A DNA stretch of 54,036 nucleotides, taken from JBBSEX01 sp038239345 (lineage in GTDB: Bacteria > Acidobacteriota > Terriglobia > Bryobacterales > Bryobacteraceae). The translations under genes were made by a program, and so were the position numbers. This document shows, piece after piece, positions 33,208 through 42,541 of this stretch. Every line of letters starts with the position of its first letter. The stretch's first letter is position 1. The notes under the pieces are model-generated. The model saw only the letters and a list, made by a program, of their open reading frames with translations. It did no database searches and had not been told where the DNA came from. The stretch spans positions 1 to 54,036 of the forward strand of contig JBBSEX010000026.1 of NCBI GenBank assembly GCA_038239345.1. The letters run 5' to 3'.

Positions 33208-33531
33208 ATGGTTGATGTAGTCATCCCGCCCACCCTCGGTGCGGCTATCGGTTTCATGCCGTCCGACCCAATCCCCGACTCCCACAAGATCAGCGCAAGA
33301 CTCAGAATCCCGGCGGCCACAGTAATCAGCTTGGGGCGTAACCGCTGGACTGCTCGGCGAACACAATCGCTCGACGGTGGTGTAGGACCCTATCGCCGTA
33401 TATGCTCCGGGGGTACCGTGACAAGATCCCTTGCCGAGCCGGTTTTTCCTGACGACCCGGTCCTCGACATGATCAGCGGCGTAAAAGACAACACTCAGCG
33501 CTTGCTGACGAGCGGCGCGAATCTGACGTAA
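33208..33531 (+). CDS. Unrecognised ORF directly upstream of the glutaredoxin
   Basis: A 107-codon frame whose stop codon overlaps the glutaredoxin ribosome binding site. It ends PDDPVLDMISGVKDNTQRLL then TSGANLT. Only this C-terminal part looks protein-like. There is no good ribosome binding site at its start and the first half may be noncoding; the true frame may begin elsewhere. Confidence 0.25.
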   Translation: MVDVVIPPTLGAAIGFMPSDPIPDSHKISARLRIPAATVISLGRNRWTARRTQSLDGGVGPYRRICSGGTVTRSLAEPVFPDDPVLDMISGVKDNTQRLLTSGANLT

Positions 33532-33542
33532 GGAGAAAGCAG

Positions 33543-33773
33543 ATGAAGAACGTCATCGTTTATTCCCAGCATGGCTGAATGTTCTGCGATCAAGCGAAGG
33601 AGTATCTTTCGCAAAAAGGCACACATTTTCAAGAGAAGAACATAGCGCAAGATCCTGGCGCTTTGGCGGATCTCAAAAAACTCGGTTACATGACCACTCC
33701 TGTAATTGTTATTGATGGCTCGGTAATCGTGGGATTCGACGCCGACAAGATTGATCAAGCACTCCAGGGTTAG
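33543..33773 (+). CDS. Glutaredoxin-like protein with in-frame UGA at the catalytic cysteine (candidate selenoprotein)
   Basis: ATG 33543 has a strong AAGGAG at 33530-33535 with 7-bp spacing. The frame reads KNVIVYSQHG, UGA (33576-33578), MFCDQAKEYLSQKGTHFQEK, then KKLGYMTTPVIVIDGSVIV and GFDADKIDQALQG. This is a complete 76-residue NrdH/glutaredoxin-like fold: the active-site CXXC, the cis-proline segment TTPV and the GFD motif are in place, except that the first active-site cysteine is replaced by UGA (UXXC). A hairpin with SECIS features follows. The alternative start at 33579 has no ribosome binding site and would drop the first strand and catalytic residue. A nonsense mutation or sequencing error is the competing explanation. 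Confidence 0.7.
33594..33612 (+). promoter_or_regulatory. Candidate bacterial SECIS hairpin
   Basis: GCGAAGGA-GTA-TCTTTCGC forms an 8-bp stem (seven Watson-Crick pairs and one G-U) with a 3-nt loop starting with G, 23 nt after the UGA. Bacterial SECIS elements typically have a short apical loop with G in the first positions, about 16-37 nt from the UGA, inside the coding region. Confidence 0.6.
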
Positions 33774-33823
33774 CATTGGACCGGGGAGTTCAAGGGGGCG
33801 GGCTGTGAGCTTCACCACATCGT

Positions 33824-33839
33824 TGAGCAAAACTGCACA
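33824..33839. promoter_or_regulatory. 16-bp palindrome TGAGCA-AAAC-TGCACA upstream of the P-type H+-ATPase
   Basis: Fits TGNNCA-N4-TGNNCA exactly, 140 bp before ATG 33980, in the only noncoding stretch between the glutaredoxin and the ATPase gene. Confidence 0.55.
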
Positions 33840-33979
33840 GTTTCCGCTCCTCCACTGCAAGATACTGTCTAAAAGAGTCCTGTTGACATTGGCGGCAGCA
33901 ATGCCACCATTCCTCTCAGCATTTACGCGGACTACATACGAATGGGCCTGGACTGATTAACAAAACCGGAGAATTCATC

Positions 33980-36634
33980 ATGAGCGCGAATGCCGAGAAG
34001 CCGGAGAAGGGGCCCGAGTCTAAGAGCGATCTGAAAACGCTGCCCCTACCGGAAGTGGAGAAACAATTGGGGTCATCTCCGAACGGCCTCAGCCAAGCCG
34101 AGGCGCAGAAGCGTCTGACGCAGTATGGGCCCAATGAGATCACCGAGAAAACAACAAATCCATTTCTGAAGTTTCTCGCTTATTTCTGGGGCCCGATTCC
34201 GTGGATGATCGAAGGCGCAGTCATTCTTTCCGCAGTGGTCCGCCACTGGCTGGATTTCTTCATCATTCTCTTTCTGCTTTGTTCGAACGCTGTGGTCGCA
34301 TTCTGGGAGGAACATCAGGCAGGCAACGAGATTGACGCTCTGAAGGCTAAGCTGGCAACGAAGGCCAAGGCGAAGCGCGATGGGAAGTGGGTTGACCCGG
34401 AGGTCTCTGAACTGGTGCCAGGCGATATCATCCGTTTGCGGCTTGGGGACATCGTGCCGGCGGATGCGCGCCTGTTGGCGGGCGACCCGGTCCAAGTGGA
34501 TGAGTCTGCCTTAACCGGCGAATCCTTGCCCGCGACGCGCAAGCCTGGCGAGGCAGTGTTTTCGGGTTCGATCCTCAAGCGCGGCGAAACCGATGCTATG
34601 GTTTATGCCACCGGTACCAAGACATACTTCGGCAAGACTGCACAACTGGTACAGGAGGCGCATACCGTCAGCCATTTTCAGCGCGCTGTGTTGAAGATTG
34701 GCGATTACCTGATCATCCTCGCAGGTGCCCTGGTCGCGCTGATTATTACAGTGGCGCTCTTCCGTGGTGACCCGATCCTCAATACATTCGAGTTTGCCCT
34801 CGTGCTTCTGGTGGCCGCGATCCCGGTAGCGATGCCCACCGTGCTGTCCGTGACCATGGCAGTCGGTGCACGCCTTCTGGCAAAAAAACAAGCGATTGTG
34901 ACCCGGTTATCGGCCATCGAGGAACTGGCCGGCGTGGATGTGCTGTGCTCGGATAAAACCGGTACCCTGACTCAGAACAAGCTGACACTGGGCGATCCAT
35001 TCTGCGTCAATGGCATCCCTGCCGACCAAGTCATACTCGACGCTGCACTGGCTTCGCGCGCCGAAGATAAGGACATGATCGACCTCGCCGTGATCGGCGG
35101 CCTGAAGAACGATCAAGCCTTGAAGGGCTATCAAGTGCTCCACTACCAACCCTTCGATCCAGTGCACAAGCGTACCGAGGCTACGGTTACAACGGCGGAC
35201 GGAAAACAATTCAAGGTGGCCAAAGGAGCGCCACAGGTAATTCTGCAGATGGCGATCAACGTCGGAGAGGTCAAGCCCGCCGTTGAAAAAGTCGTCAGTG
35301 AGTTTGCGGCGCGCGGCTTCCGTTCCCTTGGGGTGGCGCGGGCCGATCAGGAAAACCAGTGGCAGTTTGTCGGCGTGTTGCCCTTTTTTGATCCCCCTCG
35401 CGAACAGGCACAGGCAACCATCGCCAGCGCCGTGCAGATGGGCGTGAAAGTCATAATGGTTACGGGCGATCAAATCGCCATTGCTCAGGAAACTGCCCGT
35501 CAACTCGGGATGGGCACGAACATCCTCGATGCCAGCGGATTACGCGACAAGGATCCCCAGCAGGCGGCGACGGAAGCGGAGTCCGTCGAGAAAGCGGACG
35601 GCTTCGCCCAGGTATTCCCCGACGACAAGTTCCATATTGTAGATGTCCTGCAGAGACGCGGCCATATCATTGGTATGACTGGCGACGGAGTGAACGACGC
35701 CCCGGCGCTAAAGAAAGCAGATTGCGGCATCGCCGTTTCCGGCGCGACCGACGCGGCCCGCGCAGCGGCCTCCATCGTGCTGCTGGCATCCGGCCTCTCG
35801 GTGATCATCGACGCGATCAAAGAAAGCCGCCGCATCTTCCAGCGGATGAACAGCTACGCGATTTACCGCATCACCGAAACGCTGCGCGTGCTGTTTTTCA
35901 TGACGCTGGCGATCTTAGTCTTCAACTTCTATCCGGTCACCGCGGTGATGATCGTGATGCTGGCGGTGCTCAACGACGGAGCCATCCTCTCCATCGCCTA
36001 TGACAACGTTCATTACAAGGACAAGCCCGAAGCCTGGAACATGCGACTGGTGCTGGGCGTTTCCACAGTATTAGGCGTCATCGGGGTTGTGGCAGCGTTC
36101 GGTTTGTTTTTCCTTGCCGATCGCGTGTTTCATATCGACCACGCGCACATACAGACGCTGATGTATCTGAAGCTATCTGTAGCTGGACACCTGACGATTT
36201 TCCTGACGCGCACACGCGGCCCCTTCTGGTCCATACGCCCGGCGAGGATTTTGTGGGTCGCAGTACTGGGCACACAAATCGTGGCGACCTTGATTGCAGT
36301 TTATGGTTTGTTTATGACCCCACTGGGATGGGGTTGGGCAGGGTTCGTGTGGGCCTATGCTCTGGCTTGGTTCGTCGTGAATGATCGCGTGAAACTGCTC
36401 GCCTATCGGATCTTCAACCCCAACAAAGCACGATTGCTGGCCAAGAAAATGCCCGATCTTGCATCTCAGATCGCAACCCGGGCCTATCAACTCTATGAGG
36501 AACGGAGCCGTCAGGATGGCCTGGCAAATCAAGACTGGCTTGAGGCGGAGCGCGAGACCCGGAAAGAACAGACGGACCATGCACCACGCGGCGTGAAGGT
36601 CCCGCTTAACCCCACGGCGTCGAGCGCAACTTGA
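33980..36634 (+). CDS. P3A-type plasma-membrane H+-ATPase
   Basis: 884 residues, intact. Cytosolic N-terminus, two helices, the actuator with DESALTGESLPATRK, helices 3-4 with LLVAAIPVAMPTVLSVTM (PEGL-equivalent region), the phosphorylation site DVLCSDKTGTLTQNKL (Asp at about residue 327), the nucleotide domain with KGAPQVI, and GMTGDGVNDAPALKKADCGI, then six C-terminal helices. This matches fungal/plant-like proton pumps present in some bacteria and archaea. It exports H+ with ATP hydrolysis for pH control or membrane potential. The N-terminus (EKPEKGPESKSDLKTLPLPE) is charged and may be regulatory. Confidence 0.92.
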   Translation: MSANAEKPEKGPESKSDLKTLPLPEVEKQLGSSPNGLSQAEAQKRLTQYGPNEITEKTTNPFLKFLAYFWGPIPWMIEGAVILSAVVRHWLDFFIILFLLCSNAVVAFWEEHQAGNEIDALKAKLATKAKAKRDGKWVDPEVSELVPGDIIRLRLGDIVPADARLLAGDPVQVDESALTGESLPATRKPGEAVFSGSILKRGETDAMVYATGTKTYFGKTAQLVQEAHTVSHFQRAVLKIGDYLIILAGALVALIITVALFRGDPILNTFEFALVLLVAAIPVAMPTVLSVTMAVGARLLAKKQAIVTRLSAIEELAGVDVLCSDKTGTLTQNKLTLGDPFCVNGIPADQVILDAALASRAEDKDMIDLAVIGGLKNDQALKGYQVLHYQPFDPVHKRTEATVTTADGKQFKVAKGAPQVILQMAINVGEVKPAVEKVVSEFAARGFRSLGVARADQENQWQFVGVLPFFDPPREQAQATIASAVQMGVKVIMVTGDQIAIAQETARQLGMGTNILDASGLRDKDPQQAATEAESVEKADGFAQVFPDDKFHIVDVLQRRGHIIGMTGDGVNDAPALKKADCGIAVSGATDAARAAASIVLLASGLSVIIDAIKESRRIFQRMNSYAIYRITETLRVLFFMTLAILVFNFYPVTAVMIVMLAVLNDGAILSIAYDNVHYKDKPEAWNMRLVLGVSTVLGVIGVVAAFGLFFLADRVFHIDHAHIQTLMYLKLSVAGHLTIFLTRTRGPFWSIRPARILWVAVLGTQIVATLIAVYGLFMTPLGWGWAGFVWAYALAWFVVNDRVKLLAYRIFNPNKARLLAKKMPDLASQIATRAYQLYEERSRQDGLANQDWLEAERETRKEQTDHAPRGVKVPLNPTASSAT

Positions 36635-36671
36635 AGAAATTTAGGCCAAACACAGTTACTGGAGGAAACAC

Positions 36672-37040
36672 ATGCAAGTAATAATTAATATGGACCACAA
36701 TATCCAAGGTCACGAGGCTCTGGAAGCGCATGTCAGCGATGTTGTCCAGAAAACCCTAAGCAGGATTAGCAAACACATCACGCGAGTGGAAGTCCACCTC
36801 AGCGACGAGAACGCCGACAGGCACGGCCACAACGACAAGCGCTGCATGATGGAGGCTCGCCTCGAAGGACGCCAACCCACCGCAGTTACATACGACGCGG
36901 CCACGCTGGATCAAGCCGTTGCTGGCGCTGCACACAAATTAGAGAGGTTGATTGAGAGTACCCTCGGCCGCCTGCACGATCAGGCGATTCACAGGACCGA
37001 CCCGCTTCCACCCGAACCGAAACGCACAAGCCACACATAG
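36672..37040 (+). CDS. Ribosome hibernation promoting factor HPF/RaiA-like
   Basis: 122 residues, ATG preceded by GGAGGAAACAC. Core segments HVSDVVQKTLSRISKHITRV, EVHLSDENAD and KRCMMEARLEGRQPTAVTYD fit the HPF/YfiA beta-alpha-beta-beta-beta-alpha fold, short form without the dimerising C-terminal domain. It would bind the 30S decoding site in starved or oxygen-limited cells. Located just after the proton ATPase, 37 bp away, probably co-transcribed. Confidence 0.85.
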   Translation: MQVIINMDHNIQGHEALEAHVSDVVQKTLSRISKHITRVEVHLSDENADRHGHNDKRCMMEARLEGRQPTAVTYDAATLDQAVAGAAHKLERLIESTLGRLHDQAIHRTDPLPPEPKRTSHT

Positions 37041-37060
37041 CCGCTGCCTGAAGGACGAAG

Positions 37061-37933
37061 ATGAAAATCGATTCCAAGGATTTCCGTGTGCCGCCGGGGA
37101 GAAAGTCAAACTCAAAGAATGGCCGACGATTGTGAAGCCCTTTTGCAAGTCGAAGAAGCAAAATCAGGAACTCCTGAAAACACACCTTGAGAAGTTCAGT
37201 GCGCTGCAACAACTTCACTACGCCTCCAACCGCTATCCGTTACTCCTGATTTTTCAGGGTATGGATTCGGCGGGTAAGCACGGTGCCATTCGGCACGTCA
37301 TGTCCGGGGTCAATCCCGAAGGCTGCGAGGTTTTCAGTTTTAAGCAGCCGAGCGCCGAAGAACTGGAACACGATTTTCTCTGGCGTACGACCTGCCGGCT
37401 CCCCGAACGCGGACGGATCGGCATATTCAATCGCTCCTATTATGAGGAAGTGCTAGTGGTGCGGGTGCATCCGGAACTTCTCCGCAACCAAGGGGTGCCG
37501 GAAGAACTGCGCGACGAGAAAACCATCTGGAAGGAGCGGTATCGTCGATGGTCGACCTGGAGCGTCACCTTTATCGCAACGGAACACGAATCGTTAAAAT
37601 ATTTCTCCATCTCTCGCAGGAAGAACAGGCAAGCGATTCCTCGCGCGCCTTGAGGTGCCTGACAAGAACTGTAAATTCAGCACTTCGGACATACACGAGG
37701 GGAAGTATTGGGAGGACTACATGGAGGCTTACGAGGATTGCCTGCATGCCACCAGCACCCACAACGTGCCCTGGTATGTTGTGCCAGCCGATGACAAACA
37801 GAACGCCCGTTTGATTGTTTCGAGAATTGTCCTTGGTGCCCTGGAAGGTCTCTAGATGACGGATCCCAAGGCCACCGAGAAGCGTCGGCTGGAACTGCAA
37901 TCGATTGGCAAACAGCTGTCAAAAGAGAAGTAA
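37061..37933 (+). pseudogene. ppk2: Polyphosphate kinase 2-type gene with three frameshifts and an amber codon
   Basis: ATG 37061 begins KIDSKDFRV. A frameshift near 37095 leads to GEKVKLKEWPTIVKPFCKSK, then LLLIFQGMDSAGKHGAIRHV (Walker A-like GMDSAGK), NPEGCEVFSFKQPSAEELEH and GIFNRSYYEEVLVVRVHPEL (Walker B region). Shifts near 37545 and 37632 lead to MVDLERHLYRNGTRIVKIF and KRFLARLEVPDKNCKFS, then WYVVPADDKQNARLIVSRIV. An in-frame TAG (37853) interrupts LEGL before MTDPKATEKRRLELQS. All PPK2 motifs survive, so the decay is recent or the indels are sequencing errors. The intact enzyme would make ATP/GTP from polyphosphate. Confidence 0.85.
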
Positions 37934-37978
37934 CCGTCCGGGAGCGCTAGGCGCAAGAGTATTACACGGGAGGTGGAT

Positions 37979-38788
37979 ATGGAATCGGTGGACCACGACC
38001 GGCCAGACGCGCATAAACAGTCGGTGGCCCATCGACGATCAACACTCGATTTTTTCGATTCTTCCCTTGAGTGGCGGCGCTTGTTCGCGGAGACCTGGGG
38101 CACGTTCCTGCTGGTGCTGGTTGCTGCCGGTGGCGGCGTCATTGCGGCGATTAGCTCCGGCAGAGTCACCCTGGGCATGGTGGTGGTAGCGCCGGGACTC
38201 ATGGTGATGGCCATCATCTACTTTATGGGCGCAGTGAGCGGCGCGCATTTGAATCCCGCCGTCACGTTGGCCTTCGCGATTCGACGTAACTTCCCTTGGA
38301 AGAGAGTCCCCGGCTACATGGTCGCGCAAGTAATCGGAGGCATCTCTGCCGCTGGTTTTCTTCGAGTCATGTTCGGGACGGTTGGCGCACTCGGTGCGAC
38401 GCTGCCGGGTCATGATGTGACAAGCGGGAAAGCTCTGGCTATGGAAATGGTGCTCACGACTGGTCTGGTGAACACCATCCTGGGTACGGCGTCCGGTGCG
38501 CGGAACATCGGCACCAACGGCGCGATCGCCGTGGGTGGATACATTGCGCTGGCAGGACTTTGGGCCGCTCCGATCACCGGTTCTTCAATGAACCCGGCGC
38601 GTTCGCTGGCACCGGATCTGGTGCGCGGCGACCTCCACACCACCTGGATCTACCTCGTCGGGCCAATGTTGGGGGCCGTGATCGGTGTGGCCTTCGAATG
38701 GATTCTAAAAGGGAAGCCAACAGCCGCCGGCATGATCGCTGCACAGGGAGCATCCCTTGACAACGATTCAACTGGGTCCGATGCCTGA
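37979..38788 (+). CDS. MIP-family channel (aquaporin-like)
   Basis: 269 residues; ATG 37979 has GGGAGG 5 bp upstream (GTG 37973 is an alternative). Six hydrophobic helices with both hairpin loops intact: GAVSGAHLNPAVTLAFAI and ITGSSMNPARSLAPDLV. The aromatic/arginine filter arginine follows the second NPA. Water or small-solute transport is expected; the residue set looks more aquaporin-like than glycerol-facilitator-like, but this is a guess. The C-terminus overlaps the beginning of the next gene's leader. Confidence 0.88.
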   Translation: MESVDHDRPDAHKQSVAHRRSTLDFFDSSLEWRRLFAETWGTFLLVLVAAGGGVIAAISSGRVTLGMVVVAPGLMVMAIIYFMGAVSGAHLNPAVTLAFAIRRNFPWKRVPGYMVAQVIGGISAAGFLRVMFGTVGALGATLPGHDVTSGKALAMEMVLTTGLVNTILGTASGARNIGTNGAIAVGGYIALAGLWAAPITGSSMNPARSLAPDLVRGDLHTTWIYLVGPMLGAVIGVAFEWILKGKPTAAGMIAAQGASLDNDSTGSDA

Positions 38789-38840
38789 GTGCAACAGAGC
38801 CGTTACCCCACGCGAAAGGAATTCGAGAGGAACAACCAAT

Positions 38841-41426
38841 ATGGCTACTAAAGAGCAAGCAACTGGCTTTGACCAACTCAGTCGAGTGTCACGGGACAAG
38901 GACCTTGATCAAGGCAGCCAGCCGGCCAAGTTTGTCTTCGACGCGGCGTTGTCTACCGCCGTCGTGTCCAACGAGCACCGTCAAACAAAAGCGCCAGTTC
39001 CCAAGGGTCCGCTCACGCCGGCCATGCTCGACAAAATGAACCGCTACTGGCGTGCCGCGAACTATCTGTGCATCGGACAAATCTACCTCTTTGAAAACCC
39101 TCTATTGCGACAGCCGCTCAAAGCGGAACAGATTAAACCCAGGCTGCTTGGACACTGGGGGACTTCGCCGGGACAAAACCTCATCTACATTCACCTGAAC
39201 CGCATCATCAAAGAGCACGATGCAAATATCATTTATATTGCCGGTCCCGGGCACGGTGGTCCCTCGCTGAATGCATGCTCGTACTTGGAAGGCACCTATA
39301 CCGAGGTCCATCCAGAGATAACGCCGGATGAGAACGGCCTACGCCTCCTCTTCAGGAAATTCTCAACGCCGGGTGGTGTCCCCAGCCATTGCGGGCCTCA
39401 TGTCCCGAATTCCATGCATGAGGGCGGCGAGCTTGGCTACTCTCTGGTCCACGCCTTCGGCGCCGCATTCGATAATCCCGATCTGATCGTTGCATGTGTT
39501 ATCGGTGACGGCGAGTCCGAGACCTGCCCCCTCGAAGGTAGCTGGAAGTCCGTCAACTTCCTGAACCCGGTGCGGGACGGCGCCGTCCTTCCGATTCTTC
39601 ATCTCAACGGCTACAAGATCTCCGGACCAACGGTTCAGGCACGCACGAGTGACGAGGACTTAGAGGCGCTGTACATCGGGCGGGGATACAAACCCTATTT
39701 TGTCGAAGGCAACGATCCTGAAGTCGTTCATCAAGTCCTCGCTCAGACGCTCGATGATTGTTATGCCGAGATTCGTGCCATTCAGCAGGAGGCGCGCCGA
39801 AGCGGGTTCAAGAAGCAGCCGATCTGGCCCATGATGGTCCTGCGTACGCCGAAAGGATGGACTTGCCCGAAAGAAGTGGATGGAATCCCGATTGAAGGCA
39901 CCTTCCGAGCGCATCAAGTCCCCCTCTCCACAGTCCGAGAAAATCCCGAGCATCTCAAGATCCTTGAAACCTGGATGCGAAGCTACAAGCCCCAGGAACT
40001 GTTCGATGAAAAAGGCAAGTTCATTGATGAGCTAACCGTCCTCTCACCTGCAGGCGATCGCCGCATGGGGGGCAACCCTCATGTGAACGGCGGAAGGCTT
40101 CTGACTGCGCTTGATATTCCGGACTTTACGAGTTATGCGCTCGAGATTCTGGGGCCGGGCGAAGTGGTCGCTGAAGCTCCACGCAAACTCGGGGAATTTT
40201 TCAGAGACATCTTCAAGCTGAATCCAACAAACTTTCGCATGTTCTGTCCTGACGAGACGAACTCTAATCGCCTGAACTCGGTCCTCGAAGCTACCAAACG
40301 TTGCTTTATGGCGGAGACCGTATCGATTGATGACGAACTCAGCCCTGATGGCCGCGTCATGGAAGTATTGAGCGAGCATTGTTGTCAGGGTTGGCTCGAA
40401 GGCTACCTGCTGACCGGGCGGCATGGCATGTGGTCCTCTTACGAAGCTTTCGCGCAAGTTGTGGATTCGATGCTGACGCAACACGCCAAATGGCTGGAGC
40501 AATGCCGCGATTTTCCCTGGCGCAAACCACTCGCATCGCTGAATGTTCTTCTCACAAGTCACGCGTGGCGAAACGATCACAACGGGTTCAGCCACCAGGC
40601 GACTGGATTCGTTGATAATGCGCTAGCTCGCAGGAGTGAAACCATCCGTGTGTACTATCCCCCGGACAGCAATTGTCTGCTGAGTGTCTTCGATCATTGC
40701 CTACGGAGCCGAAACTACGTCAACATCGTGACCTGCGGAAAGCAACCTCAACTACAGTGGCTGAATATGGACCAGGCTCTCGAACATTGTTCGCGCGGGG
40801 CGTCGACTTGGAAGTTTGCGACGAATGATGGGGGTGAAGAGCCCGACGTGATATTGGCTTGCGCCGGTGACGTGCCAACCATTGAAACCTGCGCAGCCTC
40901 ATGGCTTCTGCAGAAGTACATTCCCGGCATCAAGGTGCGGGTCGTCAATGTGGTCGATCTGAGCGTTCTGATGAGCTCGGACGATCATCCACACGGGATG
41001 GATAACATGTCCTTCAACGCATTGTTCACCGAGGCCGCACCTGTAGTCTTTGCCTTCCATAACAATCGCTGGCTCATTCATACCATGGTTCATGGACGCT
41101 CCAATGAAGCCCGCTTCCATGTGCGCGGTTACATGGACCAAGGCACAACCACCACGCCGTTCGACATGGTAGTGCTTAATAAGATGAGCAGGTTTCACCT
41201 TGCCATCGATGCCCTGAAGTATGTCTCAAGGTTGCGTTCACAGGTTTCGGACGTAGTCGACATGTTCAATCAGAAGCTATACGAACACCACGACTACATT
41301 CGGCAACACTTGGAAGATATGCCGGAAATCAGGAACTGGCGATGGACCTCTGATTTCAGCGAGCCGACCGTTCCTCCACCGCTGGCCAAGGGACATCCTC
41401 GTGGAAGCCTGTTCAGCGACAGCTAG
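38841..41426 (+). CDS. xfp: Phosphoketolase (xylulose 5-phosphate/fructose 6-phosphate)
   Basis: 861 residues from ATG 38841 (GAGAGGAACAACCAAT upstream). N-terminal segment RYWRAANYLCIGQIYLFENP; family signature HEGGELGYSLVHAFGAAFDN; thiamine-diphosphate/Mg binding VIGDGESETCPLEGSW; HLNGYKISGPTVQAR; and C-terminal RFHVRGYMDQGTTTTPFDMV are all typical. It splits xylulose 5-phosphate (and perhaps fructose 6-phosphate) into acetyl phosphate and glyceraldehyde 3-phosphate (or erythrose 4-phosphate). An acetate kinase gene 2.4 kb away can turn the acetyl phosphate into ATP. Its stop overlaps the end of the convergent GH130 gene. Confidence 0.95.
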   Translation: MATKEQATGFDQLSRVSRDKDLDQGSQPAKFVFDAALSTAVVSNEHRQTKAPVPKGPLTPAMLDKMNRYWRAANYLCIGQIYLFENPLLRQPLKAEQIKPRLLGHWGTSPGQNLIYIHLNRIIKEHDANIIYIAGPGHGGPSLNACSYLEGTYTEVHPEITPDENGLRLLFRKFSTPGGVPSHCGPHVPNSMHEGGELGYSLVHAFGAAFDNPDLIVACVIGDGESETCPLEGSWKSVNFLNPVRDGAVLPILHLNGYKISGPTVQARTSDEDLEALYIGRGYKPYFVEGNDPEVVHQVLAQTLDDCYAEIRAIQQEARRSGFKKQPIWPMMVLRTPKGWTCPKEVDGIPIEGTFRAHQVPLSTVRENPEHLKILETWMRSYKPQELFDEKGKFIDELTVLSPAGDRRMGGNPHVNGGRLLTALDIPDFTSYALEILGPGEVVAEAPRKLGEFFRDIFKLNPTNFRMFCPDETNSNRLNSVLEATKRCFMAETVSIDDELSPDGRVMEVLSEHCCQGWLEGYLLTGRHGMWSSYEAFAQVVDSMLTQHAKWLEQCRDFPWRKPLASLNVLLTSHAWRNDHNGFSHQATGFVDNALARRSETIRVYYPPDSNCLLSVFDHCLRSRNYVNIVTCGKQPQLQWLNMDQALEHCSRGASTWKFATNDGGEEPDVILACAGDVPTIETCAASWLLQKYIPGIKVRVVNVVDLSVLMSSDDHPHGMDNMSFNALFTEAAPVVFAFHNNRWLIHTMVHGRSNEARFHVRGYMDQGTTTTPFDMVVLNKMSRFHLAIDALKYVSRLRSQVSDVVDMFNQKLYEHHDYIRQHLEDMPEIRNWRWTSDFSEPTVPPPLAKGHPRGSLFSDS

Positions 41427-42541
41427 AGCGCCGGGACTGTGTCATCGGCCCGGTCGGTGACGTGTTCTGGCGGTAATGTATCCGGCACGTCAAGGCGTGC
41501 CACGCCAATCCGGCTGTCGGCCATTCCGTAATACACGTCGTAGCGATCCGGTAAGCCGAGATCGTCACGCCGGTCGATGCCGGTGGGGAACACGACGTGG
41601 GCGACGGTCCCGCTCAGTTCTTGCGGCAGCGTCGGTGTTAAGACCGGCGCAGTCGAACGATAGCGAATCACCTGCGGATGCTCCTTCGAGAGCATCATCA
41701 CTCCGGCCGAGTAGCGCAGTTGTCGTCTGCCGTTGCTCGCCTTTTGCCGCTCGCTGACGCCGTGGTACACGATCAGCCAACCGTGCCGGGTCAGGACAGG
41801 GGGAGTACCGCCTCCGATTTTGAGCTGTTCCCAAGGCGACACAGGCGTGGCCAGGCGGTGATGAGACATAAAGTGACCGGCATGACCTGGCCCAGCGCCT
41901 TTCAACGAGAGCGGGCAGTAAGAAATCCAGATACTTTCCCGATCAATATCCATTTGATGCGACACGGATCGCTTCACCGTTTCCTCCGGACGAGTGCCGG
42001 GAAACAGAGGCCGGTGGAGCATCGCGATCTCCGGATGGCCCGAAGGATTAGGAATGGGCACTGGAAATAGACTGGCATCTTTGTCATCCACGTCGCCGCA
42101 TTCGACGCCATGATATGGACCAAAAGTTGCGAGCCCGAGCCGCTGCCAGTGAAAGAGGTCCTTCGACAGGGCGAGCGCTATTCGTGGTCCATCGGACGAA
42201 AAAGCGGTGTACGTCATCACATAGCGCTGCAGCGGCTCTACAAACGTGACACGAGGATCTTCGCAGCCGCCGCCACCACCGGGCCGCCGCTCGTAATCAG
42301 CTTCCGGTTCCAATGCGATGCCGAGCCGCTCGACGCCAACCGGATCGCCAGCCGTATTGAACCGCACCCGTGCAATGCCAATGCGCGAGTAGTTGCCCCG
42401 CGCGACGAGCCTCGGAAAAAGATACAACTCACCATGCGGGCCACGAGTGGCAGCCGGATTCAGGACTCCTTCAACCTCTTGGGGATTCCCCGGCTCCGGC
42501 TCCATTAACATTCCGAGACGATGCAGATTAAATCCACTCAT
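41423..42541 (-). CDS. GH130-family glycoside phosphorylase/hydrolase-like protein
   Basis: 372 residues, five-bladed propeller type. Segments NPAATRGPHGELYLFPRLVA, GCEDPRVTFVEPLQRYVMTY and KDASLFPVPI, then GGGTPPVLTRHGWLIVYHGV fit GH130, whose members act on beta-mannosides by phosphorolysis or hydrolysis. The general acid aspartate is probably in GCEDPRV. The ATG directly follows the stop of the HAD-IIB gene (TAG then ATG), so they form one unit. Substrate not determined. Confidence 0.85.
   Translation of the reverse strand: MSGFNLHRLGMLMEPEPGNPQEVEGVLNPAATRGPHGELYLFPRLVARGNYSRIGIARVRFNTAGDPVGVERLGIALEPEADYERRPGGGGGCEDPRVTFVEPLQRYVMTYTAFSSDGPRIALALSKDLFHWQRLGLATFGPYHGVECGDVDDKDASLFPVPIPNPSGHPEIAMLHRPLFPGTRPEETVKRSVSHQMDIDRESIWISYCPLSLKGAGPGHAGHFMSHHRLATPVSPWEQLKIGGGTPPVLTRHGWLIVYHGVSERQKASNGRRQLRYSAGVMMLSKEHPQVIRYRSTAPVLTPTLPQELSGTVAHVVFPTGIDRRDDLGLPDRYDVYYGMADSRIGVARLDVPDTLPPEHVTDRADDTVPAL

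Noticed and set aside
33139..33400. Minus-strand frame with two hydrophobic stretches (KLITVAAGILSLALILW; TIHVLILVLFSFFLMK)
   Set aside because: Could be a small membrane protein, but it lacks a start with a ribosome binding site and runs against all neighbouring genes.
33881..33910. TTGACA-like -35 box before the H+-ATPase gene
   Set aside because: No acceptable -10 element at the right spacing, so a promoter call is not supported.
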